Assembly (NCBI GenBank): GCA_024752435.1
Contig: CP103029.1
Coordinates: forward strand, 1,488,001-1,552,000
Direction of reading: 5' to 3'
Source: Allantophomopsis cytisporea
Taxonomy: Eukaryota; Ascomycota; Leotiomycetes; Phacidiales; Phacidiaceae
DNA: 64,000 bases
Of the stretch, positions 30,327 to 41,051 are shown one piece after another. Under the pieces are notes generated by a model. That model did no database searches. It saw only the letters and a program-made list of their open reading frames with translations, and had not been told where the DNA came from. A program made the translations under genes and the position numbers. Positions within the stretch are counted from its first letter, which is position 1. Every line of letters starts with the position of its first letter.

Positions 30327-33300
30327 TTCGAATGTCGGGATGCTTGATCAGACTTGAGCTTGAGCTGGAATTCTACTCCGGTGGATGATGATGGTCAAAC
30401 TGGGCGAGGCAGAAACTCCGGTTGAGGCAGCCGGTAATTCTGAGGGATGAATAATCGCCTACAAATCCCGGTCGGCATTTGTTGATGGAGCGATGAGATA
30501 TCTTTATTTTGACACTTGAGGAATATTGTACGATATCTTTTATTAATACACGATATAAATTTCCAATACGTACTACAGTAGAGGGCCTGTGTTACTCCTA
30601 GTCTCTTACTCTGTAATACTACAAAAGGTATTTATGTAGTTACTCGTATGTGGTTAATTTACACTTGCTCACCACATTAATAAAACTTGTACAACAAATG
30701 TCCCAAAAATTAAGTAGTTATACTCATTCTTGACATTCAAAAAGACCAAGACTCATTCTGTGTAAATTTATGTACGTAGTAAGAGAGCAAATCAATAATT
30801 GCTCCGCACTTGGCAAAGCCTACCGGATACTATCAATTAAAAGTCAATTTTCATGTGCTCTATGGCGTACACATACAAGGTTCCGCCTACATTCCTATTC
30901 ACCGTATTGATTTATCACCACCACATCAAGCAGTGACAGTGTCGAATCGATTCGGGAAAATGAGAGTCCATATGAATATCATGACTTCATGGGAGGATAA
31001 TCTCAGCCTGCGATATGTATCTGTATTGGATTAGGCCTTGGTTACATCGTGTTGGATCTGCGATGTCACGTACGGAGAGTAATGACAGAAAGTACTGTCT
31101 GTCTACTGTCTAGTGATGAGTTATGAAGTATAGGATAGATAGATATAGCATATTGATGACGTCTTTGTAGCCATTCACTGAACCACCATACATATCCATC
31201 AGGAGCAATTCACTCTCGTATTCTACGTAGTACGAACGAACAGCTGAGGATATGTTGTTGGGGAATATGGTAGCAAACAAAATATCCGATTCCACTTTGA
31301 TGCGATTTGTATTTGCCTGATTCACATGTCAAAAGCCACCTCCATCCAATGCATCCATCCCACTACCCCTCAATCAAACAAAGTAAGTAAGGCAAATCTG
31401 GGCCCTTGAACACCAAAGCTCTTAGTCGATACCACCATACTGTTCAGGGTCATGCAGAGGAGCGCCAGACGGTCTTTCAATCCTTCGAATAACGGTAGCC
31501 ATATACCCGAGTAATTTCACAAGACAGCCCACATCTTCTGCATCTCCGACGATTTCCAACGCAGTGGTAGATCACGGATGCCGCTTCCACCAAAGAGACT
31601 GAGATGATATGATGGCGATAGGACTTTGCACGAGAAGGCTCACGAGGAGCTGTACATCAGCATATATTGCCAGTCTCTAGAGCTAACGGCATCCGTCAAA
31701 CACACACACGAAATTAGAATAACTATCAATATCATTTTCTAATGAATTGTTTCGAACATTCCAAAAATGTGTACGAGTCATGAGGAAGGGCAGACAAGAG
31801 AAGATAAAGTTCGATATCGTCAGCCACGATCAGAGAAACCAAGGCAAAGGAAGTACCAACGATCCATTCCACCCCCGGACCGGATCCCCCCCCCCATCAG
31901 CGGTTTATTTTCATGCTCCACGCCGAGGGCGGCATATCAAAGCATGACAGCCTGAGCCTCGACGCGCTCGGCCAAGGAACGTGGAAGGCACGTTTCTCTG
32001 ATGCCCGTAGCATTGAGATAGGAACGATGGCGGGGGGCCCATCCGGACGGTTCGATCCCATGTGAGTCTAAGTAGGGCATTCATACAGGAGAGCAGTGGG
32101 ATAGTAGGATTGCCGGAGTACGCTCCTTCATGCTACCTATCCCTCAAGCATAAATGAGGCATGAATTCTCTGACGGAGACGGAAGGGAAGGGAAAAGTCT
32201 AGGTACGGTAAGGTACTGTATGTATGTGGGCGTGTACTCTGTAGTACAGACTATAAGGTACTTACCGACCGACACCTCAGCCCGAGGCGTCGGGAACATT
32301 GAACTTGCGGTGTGGAGTCTGTCTTCTGGGCTCATATGTACAGTTACATATATGTATTTGATCTTATTCGTTAGACGCACCGGTGCTTGGGTAGCAATTG
32401 TGGTTGCAATTGGTATTGGGGGCTGTTCAAATGTGAGAATTGACTACGTGGTGATGATGGTGATGGTGAGATGATGATGATAGATAGACACGGAAAATAA
32501 ATGACGGCCGTTGATGTGATGTGGTGTGACGAGGATCTTCGGGCTGGGAGATGGAGAGTGAGAGCGGTTTCTACCTGTTTCGTTCTGAATAATATCGTCC
32601 GATAGATCCGTTTCATAATCATCTGGTGATGTCTTTGATTTTTGATTTTTGATTTATCTTCACTGTCACTCTGCGCTCCATCCCTTATGGAATATATTGC
32701 TTCTCTTGTTATGTTCTATGTAGATATCTGCTTCATCATTATTGTCGATTAGCATTTATTCATTTTCATTATGATGCGGAGGTTTGTCCTCCGTGAGATA
32801 TCCACAATAGCTTTGATTGTACATCCATACTACCGCCATACCTTACCTTACTTACCTTGGCTGCCATTCTATTGGATGGACTTCAGTTGCAGATGGTATA
32901 TACCGTCTTCAATATTGGATCAGCCTTGTAGATCCGAGTGAGGTTGTAAGATAGGGAGAGGGAAAGGAAATGAGATGGAAGGAAATCCAAGAATGACTTA
33001 TCTCCATCCCTTCTCTCGCTCTGACTCTTCGTTCGTCATTTACGAGTCGAGTCGAGTTCGAATGCAATAAATGTGAGTCGTCGTAGTGTTAGGTGTGTGT
33101 GGAGTATGATGTGTGAGAGTTCAGCGAGTATGTGGGGACTTAAGGTGTTAATTAATTGAGGTGGGCTTTGATTGAAGCTCTGCTGGCAGCACCGGAGCTT
33201 CACCATTCACCACTTAATACCACTTACCACTTGACACTTACCACTTGCCTTTCAATCGAATCCTTCCCTTCATTCATTCATTCATCCATCCATTCATTCT

Positions 33301-34064
33301 CTTCAGCCTTGAATCATGTCACCGTCGAGTCCATAGAATGAGGATTAGCTAGCTATGTGTAGAGTAAGTAAAGATATGCATATTCAGCACACCTCATCGA
33401 AGAGGTCAACCAATCAATGAGCAATATTAAATCGACCCTGAGTTATTGATCATCGATTGTGATACATAGTAGAATATAAACTTATATCTCCAGTCAATTC
33501 TTGGGCTCTTCTTCTTCATCTCTTCCATCTCTTTCATCTCTTTCATCTCTTTCTTTCTCAAAAAAATCATCCCATCAGCTTGTTCGTCCAGAGTTTGGGC
33601 CGCCAAAAACGTCATCCGTACCGACGATAGTCCCCGTTATCGATAAATACAAGCTCGCACCCAGCCCCCCCGGTCATTCTACCGCGAAAGGCCCACGAAA
33701 GGCTCAAGGAAAAACCCACACACCCACGAAGAGACAAGCACCCACAAATCGAATCCAACAAGAAACCCACGACCCCGACAATTCTCTTTGATCTCACGAA
33801 CAAACAATTTCAATCTCAGTTTCAATCAGAATCACATCACCATCTCAATCATCACAACCATCAACCATCCAAAGTCCTCCCTCATTCCGGAAAATCAAAT
33901 CGTCAGAATTCGGCACTTCCAACGCTACAACTCCGAATCAATCAAAAGGGACAGACCTTTAAAGTTATCCACCGTAGAATCCTCTGACGACCTGACCGAC
34001 TGAGCTTGACTCGTCCATATTTCACCAAACACCCTCACAACTATCAGAAGAAAGATCACCAAAA
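30327..34064. other. Long divergent intergenic region
   Basis: 3.7 kb between Pho13 and 6-phosphogluconolactonase. No ORF here looks real. It contains a TTTGATT repeat near 32635, an ATTC/ATCC repeat near 33270 and a pyrimidine-rich tract at 33507-33559, and presumably both promoters and a long leader. Confidence 0.55.
33507..33559 (+). promoter_or_regulatory. Pyrimidine-rich tract upstream of 6-phosphogluconolactonase
   Basis: About 50 nt of almost pure C/T with 9-bp TCTTTCATC-like periodicity, on the same strand as the gene and about 500 bp before its ATG. CT-rich blocks of this kind are common near transcription starts of well-expressed fungal genes. No clear TATA element was identified. 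Confidence 0.4.
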
Positions 34065-34850
34065 ATGGGCAAGCAACCCAATCTCTACGCCTTCCCAACT
34101 GTCGACGCCCTTGCGACCACCCTCAGAACCTACGTAATTCAGGCGCAAAACGCCGGAATTGCGCGCCACGATGCCTTCAAAGTAGCAGTATCGGGAGGCT
34201 CTCTGCCCAAGACGCTTGCACAAGCACTTCTGGCGCCATCGAACGGCAGCCCAGATGACACAGTGCAGTTCAGCAAGTGGCAGATATTCTTCGCAGATGA
34301 GCGCGCCGTGCCACTGGACCACGAGGACAGCAACTACGCCCTGCTGAAGTCCGAGCTGCTTGACAAGATCCCCGCCGACCTGGGCGCGCCCACCGTGCAC
34401 GCCATCGACACGGCACACCTCGACGATGTTCAGGAACTCGCCGACCAGTACGAGCAGCTTCTCGTGCGCAGCTTCGCCTCCCGCGACAGCGTCAAGCTGC
34501 CTATCTTCGACTTGCTCCTCCTGGGCTGCGGTCCTGATGGCCACACCTGCTCCCTCTTCCCTGGCCACGCCCTCCTTCGCGAAACCGATGCTTGGGTCGC
34601 GCCTATCTCTGACTCGCCAAAGCCTCCGCCAAAGCGTATCACTCTCTCTCTTCCTGTCGTCACCCATGGTGTTAAGATCGCCTTTGTCGCTACCGGCGGC
34701 GGAAAGAAGGAGATCCTTAAGACTATCTTCGAGGAGGGCGCTGGTCTTCCGTGTGCGTTGGTCAATGAGGGCGCTGGTGAGCGCGTCGCCTGGTTTTGTG
34801 ATAATGCGGCGGTTGAGGGTGTCAGTTTCCCCCGTCGGGGTAGCCTTTGA
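34065..34850 (+). CDS. SOL3: 6-phosphogluconolactonase
   Basis: Single exon of 261 codons starting MGKQPNLYAFPTVDALATTL. Family motifs are present in order: KVAVSGGSLPKTL (phosphate-binding loop), WQIFFADERAVPLDHEDSNY and LLLLGCGPDGHTCSLFPGH. The length fits the yeast Sol3/Sol4 and NagB-related lactonase family. It hydrolyses 6-phospho-D-glucono-1,5-lactone to 6-phosphogluconate, the second step of the oxidative pentose phosphate pathway, in the cytosol. Codon use is strongly C-biased at third positions, unlike the AT-rich neighbours, which fits high expression. Confidence 0.96.
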   Translation: MGKQPNLYAFPTVDALATTLRTYVIQAQNAGIARHDAFKVAVSGGSLPKTLAQALLAPSNGSPDDTVQFSKWQIFFADERAVPLDHEDSNYALLKSELLDKIPADLGAPTVHAIDTAHLDDVQELADQYEQLLVRSFASRDSVKLPIFDLLLLGCGPDGHTCSLFPGHALLRETDAWVAPISDSPKPPPKRITLSLPVVTHGVKIAFVATGGGKKEILKTIFEEGAGLPCALVNEGAGERVAWFCDNAAVEGVSFPRRGSL

Positions 34851-35607
34851 AGGCTATAGGCCTGCATTGAAGTTGTAGGGCCTTCCTCGAGGACGAAATA
34901 GAAGGGGACGGCGGATGCTCAGACTTGGAAATATAGGAGTTGGGACGAGAGGGGTGGCCTTTTGCCTCCTTGGCATGTTATCTGGTGTTCTTAGAGCGGA
35001 GATCCCATCTGGTTTCGTGAAATCAATATACCTTTTTTTCCAGTTGTCTGCTCTTCTAAAACTTAATTCTCGTTTTCTGTTTCTTTGAGCCTCGGTGAAT
35101 GTACGCTCTTAATGGCTCTACTGCTCTTTATATTTATGAAGTTCTGGTACATATGGCTACTGATGAACAATTCTACTCTTGAAACTTCTACTTATCTCGA
35201 TATATATAAGGCTCTAATTAGCTTTATTGTCCTCAATGTTCCTGATGCTTTAGATGATTGCATGGGTTTCAGTAACCGTACAATAGCTCCCAGTGGCTGC
35301 TATTCGTATCAATTGCGAGGATCTGTCATGAAGATCGTGCTGAGTGCTAAGGTAGAGTTTTGTGTCATAACCTCTCTACCCAAGATGGTTAACTCTTTCT
35401 CACGGTTTATCCTTAACTGAGTTTATAGGAAGAGTAAATTAGGGGTGACTGATTGAGAAGTGAATGTGAGTTTATAACCAACACCCAACATCCCAACAAC
35501 ATAACGTGCTTCTTCCTAAGCCGAAGCACTCCTACATCAGTTCTTCTAAACAAATTTTCAAACGTTACTACTCAGAATACCTCGCTTCGGCATTGTCGAT
35601 ACTAATA
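34851..35607. other. Intergenic region, no gene seen
   Basis: About 750 bp. A 111-codon hydrophobic open frame at 35085-35420 starts with TTG and lacks protein character. Probably the lactonase 3' UTR and the promoter of the BTB pseudogene. Confidence 0.5.
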
Positions 35608-36324
35608 ATGGCCGCTAAAAATCAACCCAAGAGACCCAGGACAGATTCTACTTCTGAAGCGGAGGCATCGCCAGATAAAAGAGCAAAGACGTCACCAGCT
35701 ACCTCCTTTTACGAGTAAGTAGCCTCAAAGTAAGAATCAGCCAGTGCTAACAACCACGAAGCTACATCTCTGGCCCTACGGCATGCATCTATGTTGGACC
35801 TTCTAGAAGACACTTCGATCCACATAAAGATGTTCTATGCAATGCCTCACCCTACTTTGACCGTTGCCTCAATGTTCTTTTCACGAAAGAGTTGAACAAA
35901 CTATCACGCTTGATGATGTTGACGCCGACATGTTCGGGTTGATACTTCAGCACATATACACGAGCCAGATCCCTCTTCATCGCCATTGTGATCACTGTAT
36001 AACCACACACAGGATGGAAAAATGGAGTGCTGGGGAAAGAATCGTCTAATATTTAACCAGATCATACAATTTGCAAAGCTTGCAGATCGGTTCCTGATGT
36101 CGGTGGATGATGCCGTTGAAAAGACGATGAAACACATTACAGCGCACACTACGTTGGACATTGTCACAGAAGAGAACGTTCACGATATTGCTAAGCTTCC
36201 AGTAGGCCACCGCGTCTGGCAAGTTTTAGTCCAAATTCTTTCTATGCGGATTCTAGGATATCAGAGGAATGGCAGGCACATATACGACACGAGCGACTAC
36301 ATTGAGATGGTTTTAGGGCCATAG
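35608..36324 (+). pseudogene. BTB/POZ-domain pseudogene 3 (two frameshifts)
   Basis: Exon 1 (35608-35714) encodes MAAKNQPKRPRTDSTSEAEA and more, with a basic SPDKRAKTS. A 47-nt intron (GTAAGT, branch TGCTAAC) leads to exon 2 at 35762: YISGPTACIYVGPSRRHFDP and LCNASPYFDRCLN. One base is then missing near 35872, where the intact paralogue reads CLNGDF. Similarity resumes in the next frame (RVEQTITLDDVDADMFGLIL, QHIYTSQIPLHRHC) and shifts once more around 36020-36045 into FNQIIQFAKLADRFLMSVDD and EENVHDIAKLPVGHRVWQVL, ending at TAG 36324. All three segments align in order with the intact gene at 37001. An assembly error is possible, but two independent shifts favour a true pseudogene. Confidence 0.75.
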
Positions 36325-37000
36325 TTTTCAAGAGAGCTATTGTTGGAGATCTAAGACCTTGTTGAAAACGATAAACCGCATCCACTGCAATACTGTGATC
36401 CAAGATTAGGGCGGAATAAGACTATTGATTAATATGTCTGCGATCATCTGCAGCTATATGAATGGTGGCAGAATCTGCAGCGGATAGCACCTTACATCAC
36501 GACCACCAACTCTCACTCCTTCACACGATTGCTAAGGAAACAAAGTTCAACATCTTTCGAAGGTCCTTCATAGAATAAGCCCAAGTGAGCAGACTACAAT
36601 GAATACATTTCTGATTCGATTCAAGAGACTTGCTTTATTGTTTGGTTCCCAATGTTGCCTCAAATTACGTGACTCTTTTCTTCCTCAGTACATTCGAAAG
36701 CTAAGAATGATGGAGACTGTACTAGTAGGGTGAATGTGAGGATGTGGGGTGATCGTGGAAGCAAGCAAGGGACGAAATGCAAACTTTGGCTACAGATGAA
36801 TGTGAGCATTGCGTAGTTACTCTCTGTGTACATATTAATTCACACTCTCTCAGAAATTGTTTTTTCTTCCTCTCTCTCTCCTTTCTTTCTAGTCCTTATA
36901 TTCTCAATAGCTTCCAACACATCATCGCACGTCGAACCATCGGCGTCAGTATAACACGTCAATATCACGACACTCCACCTTCAACTTTTCGCTATAAACC
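36325..37000. other. Intergenic region, no gene seen
   Basis: About 680 bp between the BTB pseudogene and the next BTB gene. A CT-rich tract lies at about 36858-36890 before the next start. Confidence 0.5.
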
Positions 37001-37755
37001 ATGTCTGACAAAGAGAAAGACAAGAAAACCACTCCGTCCTATGTCGAGTAAGTATTTCGAAAATTATTGATCGCGCTAGACGCTAACAAATATGAAGTCT
37101 GATCACGGGCCCCACTGTCAGTGTTTACGTTGGGCCTTCCAAGACACGCTTCGACCCGCACAAGGCTCTCCTATGCAATGCTTCTTCTTACTTCGACAAG
37201 TGCCTAAATGGGGACTTTCGCGAGGGAGTTGAGCAGTCTATTAACCTGGACGATGTCGACGTTGAAACATTTAGCCTGTTACTTGAGTACTTGTACACAG
37301 GCCAGATCCCGCTTCATCCTGTTTGCAATTGTTACGCTGAGCATGTTTTTTGCGAGGACACCATCCAAGCTGGCTTGAACTTTGAGCTCTTCATTCAACT
37401 TGTGATGCTCACTGATCGCTTTATGATTTCCTCAAATCCTGCTATTGAGAAGACAATGAAGGAGCTTGCGAAACGCGGACTCAATATTGATGAGGACCAT
37501 ATTCATGAAATTGCTAAACTACCGGTGTATCATCACGCCCGGATCGCTCTGATACAGGTCTTCTTTTTCCCAATATTGAGGGAATATGTTGCATATAATA
37601 AGAAAAATACTGAAAAGAAGGTGTTGCTTGGAATGCTCCAGACTCCAGAGTTTGCGCCGGAATTAGCTCTAGAGCTTTTGAAACCCTACAAACACCATGA
37701 TATGCCAACACGGATCATGGATCCAGTAACTGAGAAAGAAGTGTCGTGGAGGTGA
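37001..37755 (+). CDS. BTB/POZ-domain protein 4
   Basis: Exon 1 is 37001-37047 (MSDKEKDKKTTPSYV), intron 37048-37097 (50 nt, GTAAGT, branch CGCTAAC), and exon 2 is 37098-37755; the product is 234 aa. The BTB domain occupies residues about 17-100: GPTVSVYVGPSKTRFDPHKA, LLCNASSYFDKCL, DVETFSLLLEYLYTGQIP. The C-terminal half is helical (FIQLVMLTDRFMISSNPAIE, HIHEIAKLPVYHHARIALIQ) and matches the pseudogene beside it. No Kelch, MATH or zinc-finger partner domain is present. Such short BTB proteins are numerous in filamentous ascomycetes and mostly uncharacterised; Cul3 adaptor or oligomerisation roles are possible only by analogy. Confidence 0.88.
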
Positions 37756-38518
37756 CGCGGTACGTATTTCAAACCAGAATATCTTATATTCGATATTAAG
37801 ATTAAACTGAAGGGTTTTGGTATCATGGCTTACTTGTCTTCAGTCCTCGACATAAACATCATATAGCACAGGTACAAAAGTACTTGAATCCTCTTCTTCC
37901 CAATAGCCATCGAGCCAAGATAGAAGGAATTCAGACACTTCTAAAGACGATTTTTCTATTGTTTATTTCTAGAAAAGTTGTGAGCAAGTGAACTGCTTTA
38001 TGCTTTTAGCCCATGCATCAATCACCGATCCAATTTCCACGAAGTTTCAGGTGTTTTCCTGAGTGAACAGGGAACTTATTCATCTATTTGTAGAACTACG
38101 TATAAGTCATCTTTATCAAGTATAAGAAATTGCATTCGAATTATAGAAAGTGACGGCACAGTTTCGAGAGCAAGACTAGCAAGAAATGCAAGTGCAGAGT
38201 CTACAAAGTGAATTTGATCTTATACACCCACACGATCTTCAATAGAAATTCACATAGATGAGCTTGAAGAAAGAAAAAAAAGCAATATGAGAGTGAATGG
38301 TAAATCTCATTGAAACCTCCAGTAAGTAATCGACTATACAACGAATATGCATACGAGTAGGCTTCCAAGCACCTTCTTTCTTGTTTCCTTCTTCAACAAA
38401 GATTTTTCTGAGGCCAATATTCTTTTTAACTCATCTCAACACACTTGAGCAACTCACTTTCGTCGACAATAAAAATTCGCACCACAACATAAACAAACTC
38501 GACCCCTGATTGACAATC
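37756..38518. other. Intergenic region, no gene seen
   Basis: About 760 bp, AT-rich. It separates two tandem BTB genes and probably contains the promoter of the second. Confidence 0.5.
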
Positions 38519-39316
38519 ATGACAGATGTACAAGTAGAGGAGTCTACAACGCAAGCTTACATGAAGTAGGCATTTCTGATAAAAGACTCTAACATCGCTA
38601 ACTAATTCAGTGATGTCGTTGGTCCCCAGGTCACAATTTATGTCGGAAAATACAACACACAGTTCAAAGTTTCTAAAAGTCTTCTCTGCAGAACCCCCTT
38701 CTTTGACCACATCCTGAACACCAACCCCATTCGCTATGGAGACGACCCTTCTATCACCCTGAGCGACTTTGACGAGTATGCCTTCCACAGCCTGATATTC
38801 TACCTCCACAGAGGCGATTTCATATTCCATGAGTCGCTTCGTGACTATGAAGTCTCCGACGAATCAGATGACAGCGAAACTATTGAAGCTATTGAAGCAG
38901 CGATGAACACAGACCTTCAAAAATCACAGCGCATGTTCGACGAAGTTCTCAATTTCGCCGCTATGACTGAACGCGTTGGCATCAATGAGCTTGCCGGAGA
39001 TAAGGACTTGAAAGAAGAAACAGACGAGATGATCGATCAGGCAATCCAAATGGTTGCAGCTGTTTATGACGTTGGCCTGGTCATCTTGCCCCAACATATC
39101 CGTACCATTGCAACACTTCCCCAAAATCACATTGCCAGGAAGACGATGGTTGGATGGTTTGGTAACTTTATATACCAGAGATCTAAGGGTCGTCGGGAAA
39201 CACCACATCAAAAGTTCATCATTGAGGATTTCCTGAAAGATGATGAGTTTTCGGAGGAATTGGCGGGCCTATATCACGGTATGATCGCAAGTCTTTCTGG
39301 CTTTACAATTGCCTGA
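38519..39316 (+). CDS. BTB/POZ-domain protein 5 (divergent paralogue)
   Basis: Exon 1 is 38519-38565 (MTDVQVEESTTQAYM), intron 38566-38610 (45 nt, GTAGGC donor, branch GCTAAC), and exon 2 is 38611-39316; the product is 250 aa. Exon 1 has the same length (47 nt) and phase as gene 4, showing common origin. The BTB domain (GPQVTIYVGKYNTQFKVSKS, LLCRTPFFDHIL, EYAFHSLIFYLHRGDF) is followed by an acidic linker and a helical C-terminal region (ILPQHIRTIATLPQNHIARK). Sequence has diverged well beyond genes 3 and 4. Confidence 0.87.
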
Positions 39317-39649
39317 TGGATCTTTTTAGAGGAGTCAATTGGTTGCTAGGCGCTGAAGTCACGAGTGATGAAGGAATAAGATTATGTGGTTATGAATTGA
39401 GTATTTGGTTATATCTAATTTGGTTCCGTTGAGCGTTTGTATTGACGTTCATTATATATGTGGCTCTAGCTTCAATCCCATGATCCTCCTCATGCAGTCG
39501 AGGTGATGCTTCTCTTGAAGTACCTAACCCTTCATCATCGTAGCTGACAATTCCACCAACTTGAACTAGACTTTCATTGAAGTCCTACCTCGAAACAGGG
39601 GATTCTGCTCCCACACAGCATTCCTTTGCTCACTGAGCTCATGCCGATC

Positions 39650-40558
39650 TCAAACACCTTCAATCTTCTTCAAGATACAAATGACTAACCATCTTTTTCT
39701 CTCCGTAACATCTTCTCTTCCTCTGTCCTCTACCCATTCCCTCTCTGTTCCCTCAGCATTCCTTTCATATATACAGTCAACAACCAAGCCATCATTTTTC
39801 AGACTCTCTGTATCAAAGAAGCCCTTCATCTTCTCTCTTCCAGTATGGAAGCCAGCCACAACCCAAGCTCTTCCACTACCATCTTTCAAGAACCAAGCAA
39901 TACTCTTCCTCAAGTTTTCATGCTGCCACGGCATCCACAAACAATCTGCCACAATGACCTTATCGAAAGCGGCTTCGTTTTCCGCCGCAAACCCCGCATC
40001 TTTATCAGTCGTATATTCCGGGTTTGACGGAATGACCCCCCACTCATGGCCCTGAACCTTCACTTGACCCCTCTTCACTTCAGGCACATTCTTGTCGACA
40101 TTCTTCGAAATATTCTTCAACACCTCCACAGCCGGATAATCAGAGATTAATGTCTCCCCCGCACCCGCTAGGCTTGCCACAATGCCTGCAAGGCCAGTTC
40201 CCGCCCCAACCTCGAGCACACGCTCACCTTCCACGCTCCAACTAACACCGCGCGAGTCCCTTTCCTCAACGGCCTTTCCCTCTCGTTTCTGCACCTCCTC
40301 TTCTAGAAATACGCCGACTTGTACAGCTGCATTCCAAAGGAAATGGCTGAAAAGCTTACGGCTGTCGTCGCCTTGCGGGTCGCATAGTGAGAGATCGAGG
40401 TCGCCGAAGAGTGAGGAGTAGATGACACCCGAGTCTTTATCGCCGTGTTGGTTCATAATGTCGTCAGGAAAGATAACGCCTAATGCAGAGCCCAGGTAAT
40501 CTTCAGGTTCTGTGGTTTCGGGGCCGCTGAGGCGGATGCGGTCTGTTAGGAAGGTCAT
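39650..40558 (-). CDS. EFM7: EFM7/Nnt1-like protein N-terminal and lysine methyltransferase
   Basis: Single exon of 302 codons, start MTFLTDRIRLSGPETTEPED. It is a seven-beta-strand AdoMet methyltransferase of the Methyltransf_16 group. Landmarks are LFSHFLWNAAVQVGVFLEE (the LWN helix of this group), motif I VLEVGAGTGLAGIVAS, LISDYPAVEVLKN, and the post-II VIVADCLWMPWQHENLRKS. The opening EPEDYLGSALGVIFPDDIM matches Efm7/Nnt1. Yeast Efm7 methylates the N-terminal Gly2 and Lys3 of elongation factor eEF1A in the cytosol. Older annotations call this family nicotinamide N-methyltransferase. A related EEF1A or other protein methyltransferase is the main alternative. Confidence 0.88.
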   Translation of the reverse strand: MTFLTDRIRLSGPETTEPEDYLGSALGVIFPDDIMNQHGDKDSGVIYSSLFGDLDLSLCDPQGDDSRKLFSHFLWNAAVQVGVFLEEEVQKREGKAVEERDSRGVSWSVEGERVLEVGAGTGLAGIVASLAGAGETLISDYPAVEVLKNISKNVDKNVPEVKRGQVKVQGHEWGVIPSNPEYTTDKDAGFAAENEAAFDKVIVADCLWMPWQHENLRKSIAWFLKDGSGRAWVVAGFHTGREKMKGFFDTESLKNDGLVVDCIYERNAEGTEREWVEDRGREDVTERKRWLVICILKKIEGV

Positions 40559-41051
40559 TATTATAATTGGGAGGGGTTGATGTGAGAAATTGGCGGAGGT
40601 TTGCGGGTAAGGACGAGCTCTGGAAGCTCTGGCAATATTCGTAAAGAGTTACAACCTCAAATGAGTGACAGGGACGAATGAGGAGAGCTATATCCGGTAT
40701 ATTAGGAGGTGTGGAAGCTTGCCATGATGCCCCGCTGTTCATGAATTAATGTTTATATTGCCCCAATCTACCGCCTTGTGGTAAGCTTGAGCGGGTTTAA
40801 GGCCAGAAAGCTTCCATGTGACAACACCAACTTCACGATCAGTATATGTTACTTTTGACAAGACAGTGCTGAAAACCCGGTTACAATTCTTTAAGTCTAC
40901 ATGTTAGTCTAAGTAGTTTCTGTATTTACCATATTTTGTACTGCACATATATCTATCGTCTCAATCATTACCGGACATTTTACATTAACAAACACCACCA
41001 TTAGAGGCCTCTAGGATTGAGTGCATGACTACTCATAGAGATGTACATTCC

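Noticed and set aside
32000..32060. tRNA-like GGTTCGATCCC box
   Set aside because: The flanking bases do not form a T-arm, and no acceptor, D or anticodon stems can be drawn.
34056..34667. 203-codon ORF antisense to 6-phosphogluconolactonase
   Set aside because: A shadow of the C-biased codon use of the real gene.
35085..35420. 111-codon hydrophobic frame after the lactonase
   Set aside because: Starts at TTG, AT-rich, no motif, and lies where a 3' UTR is expected.
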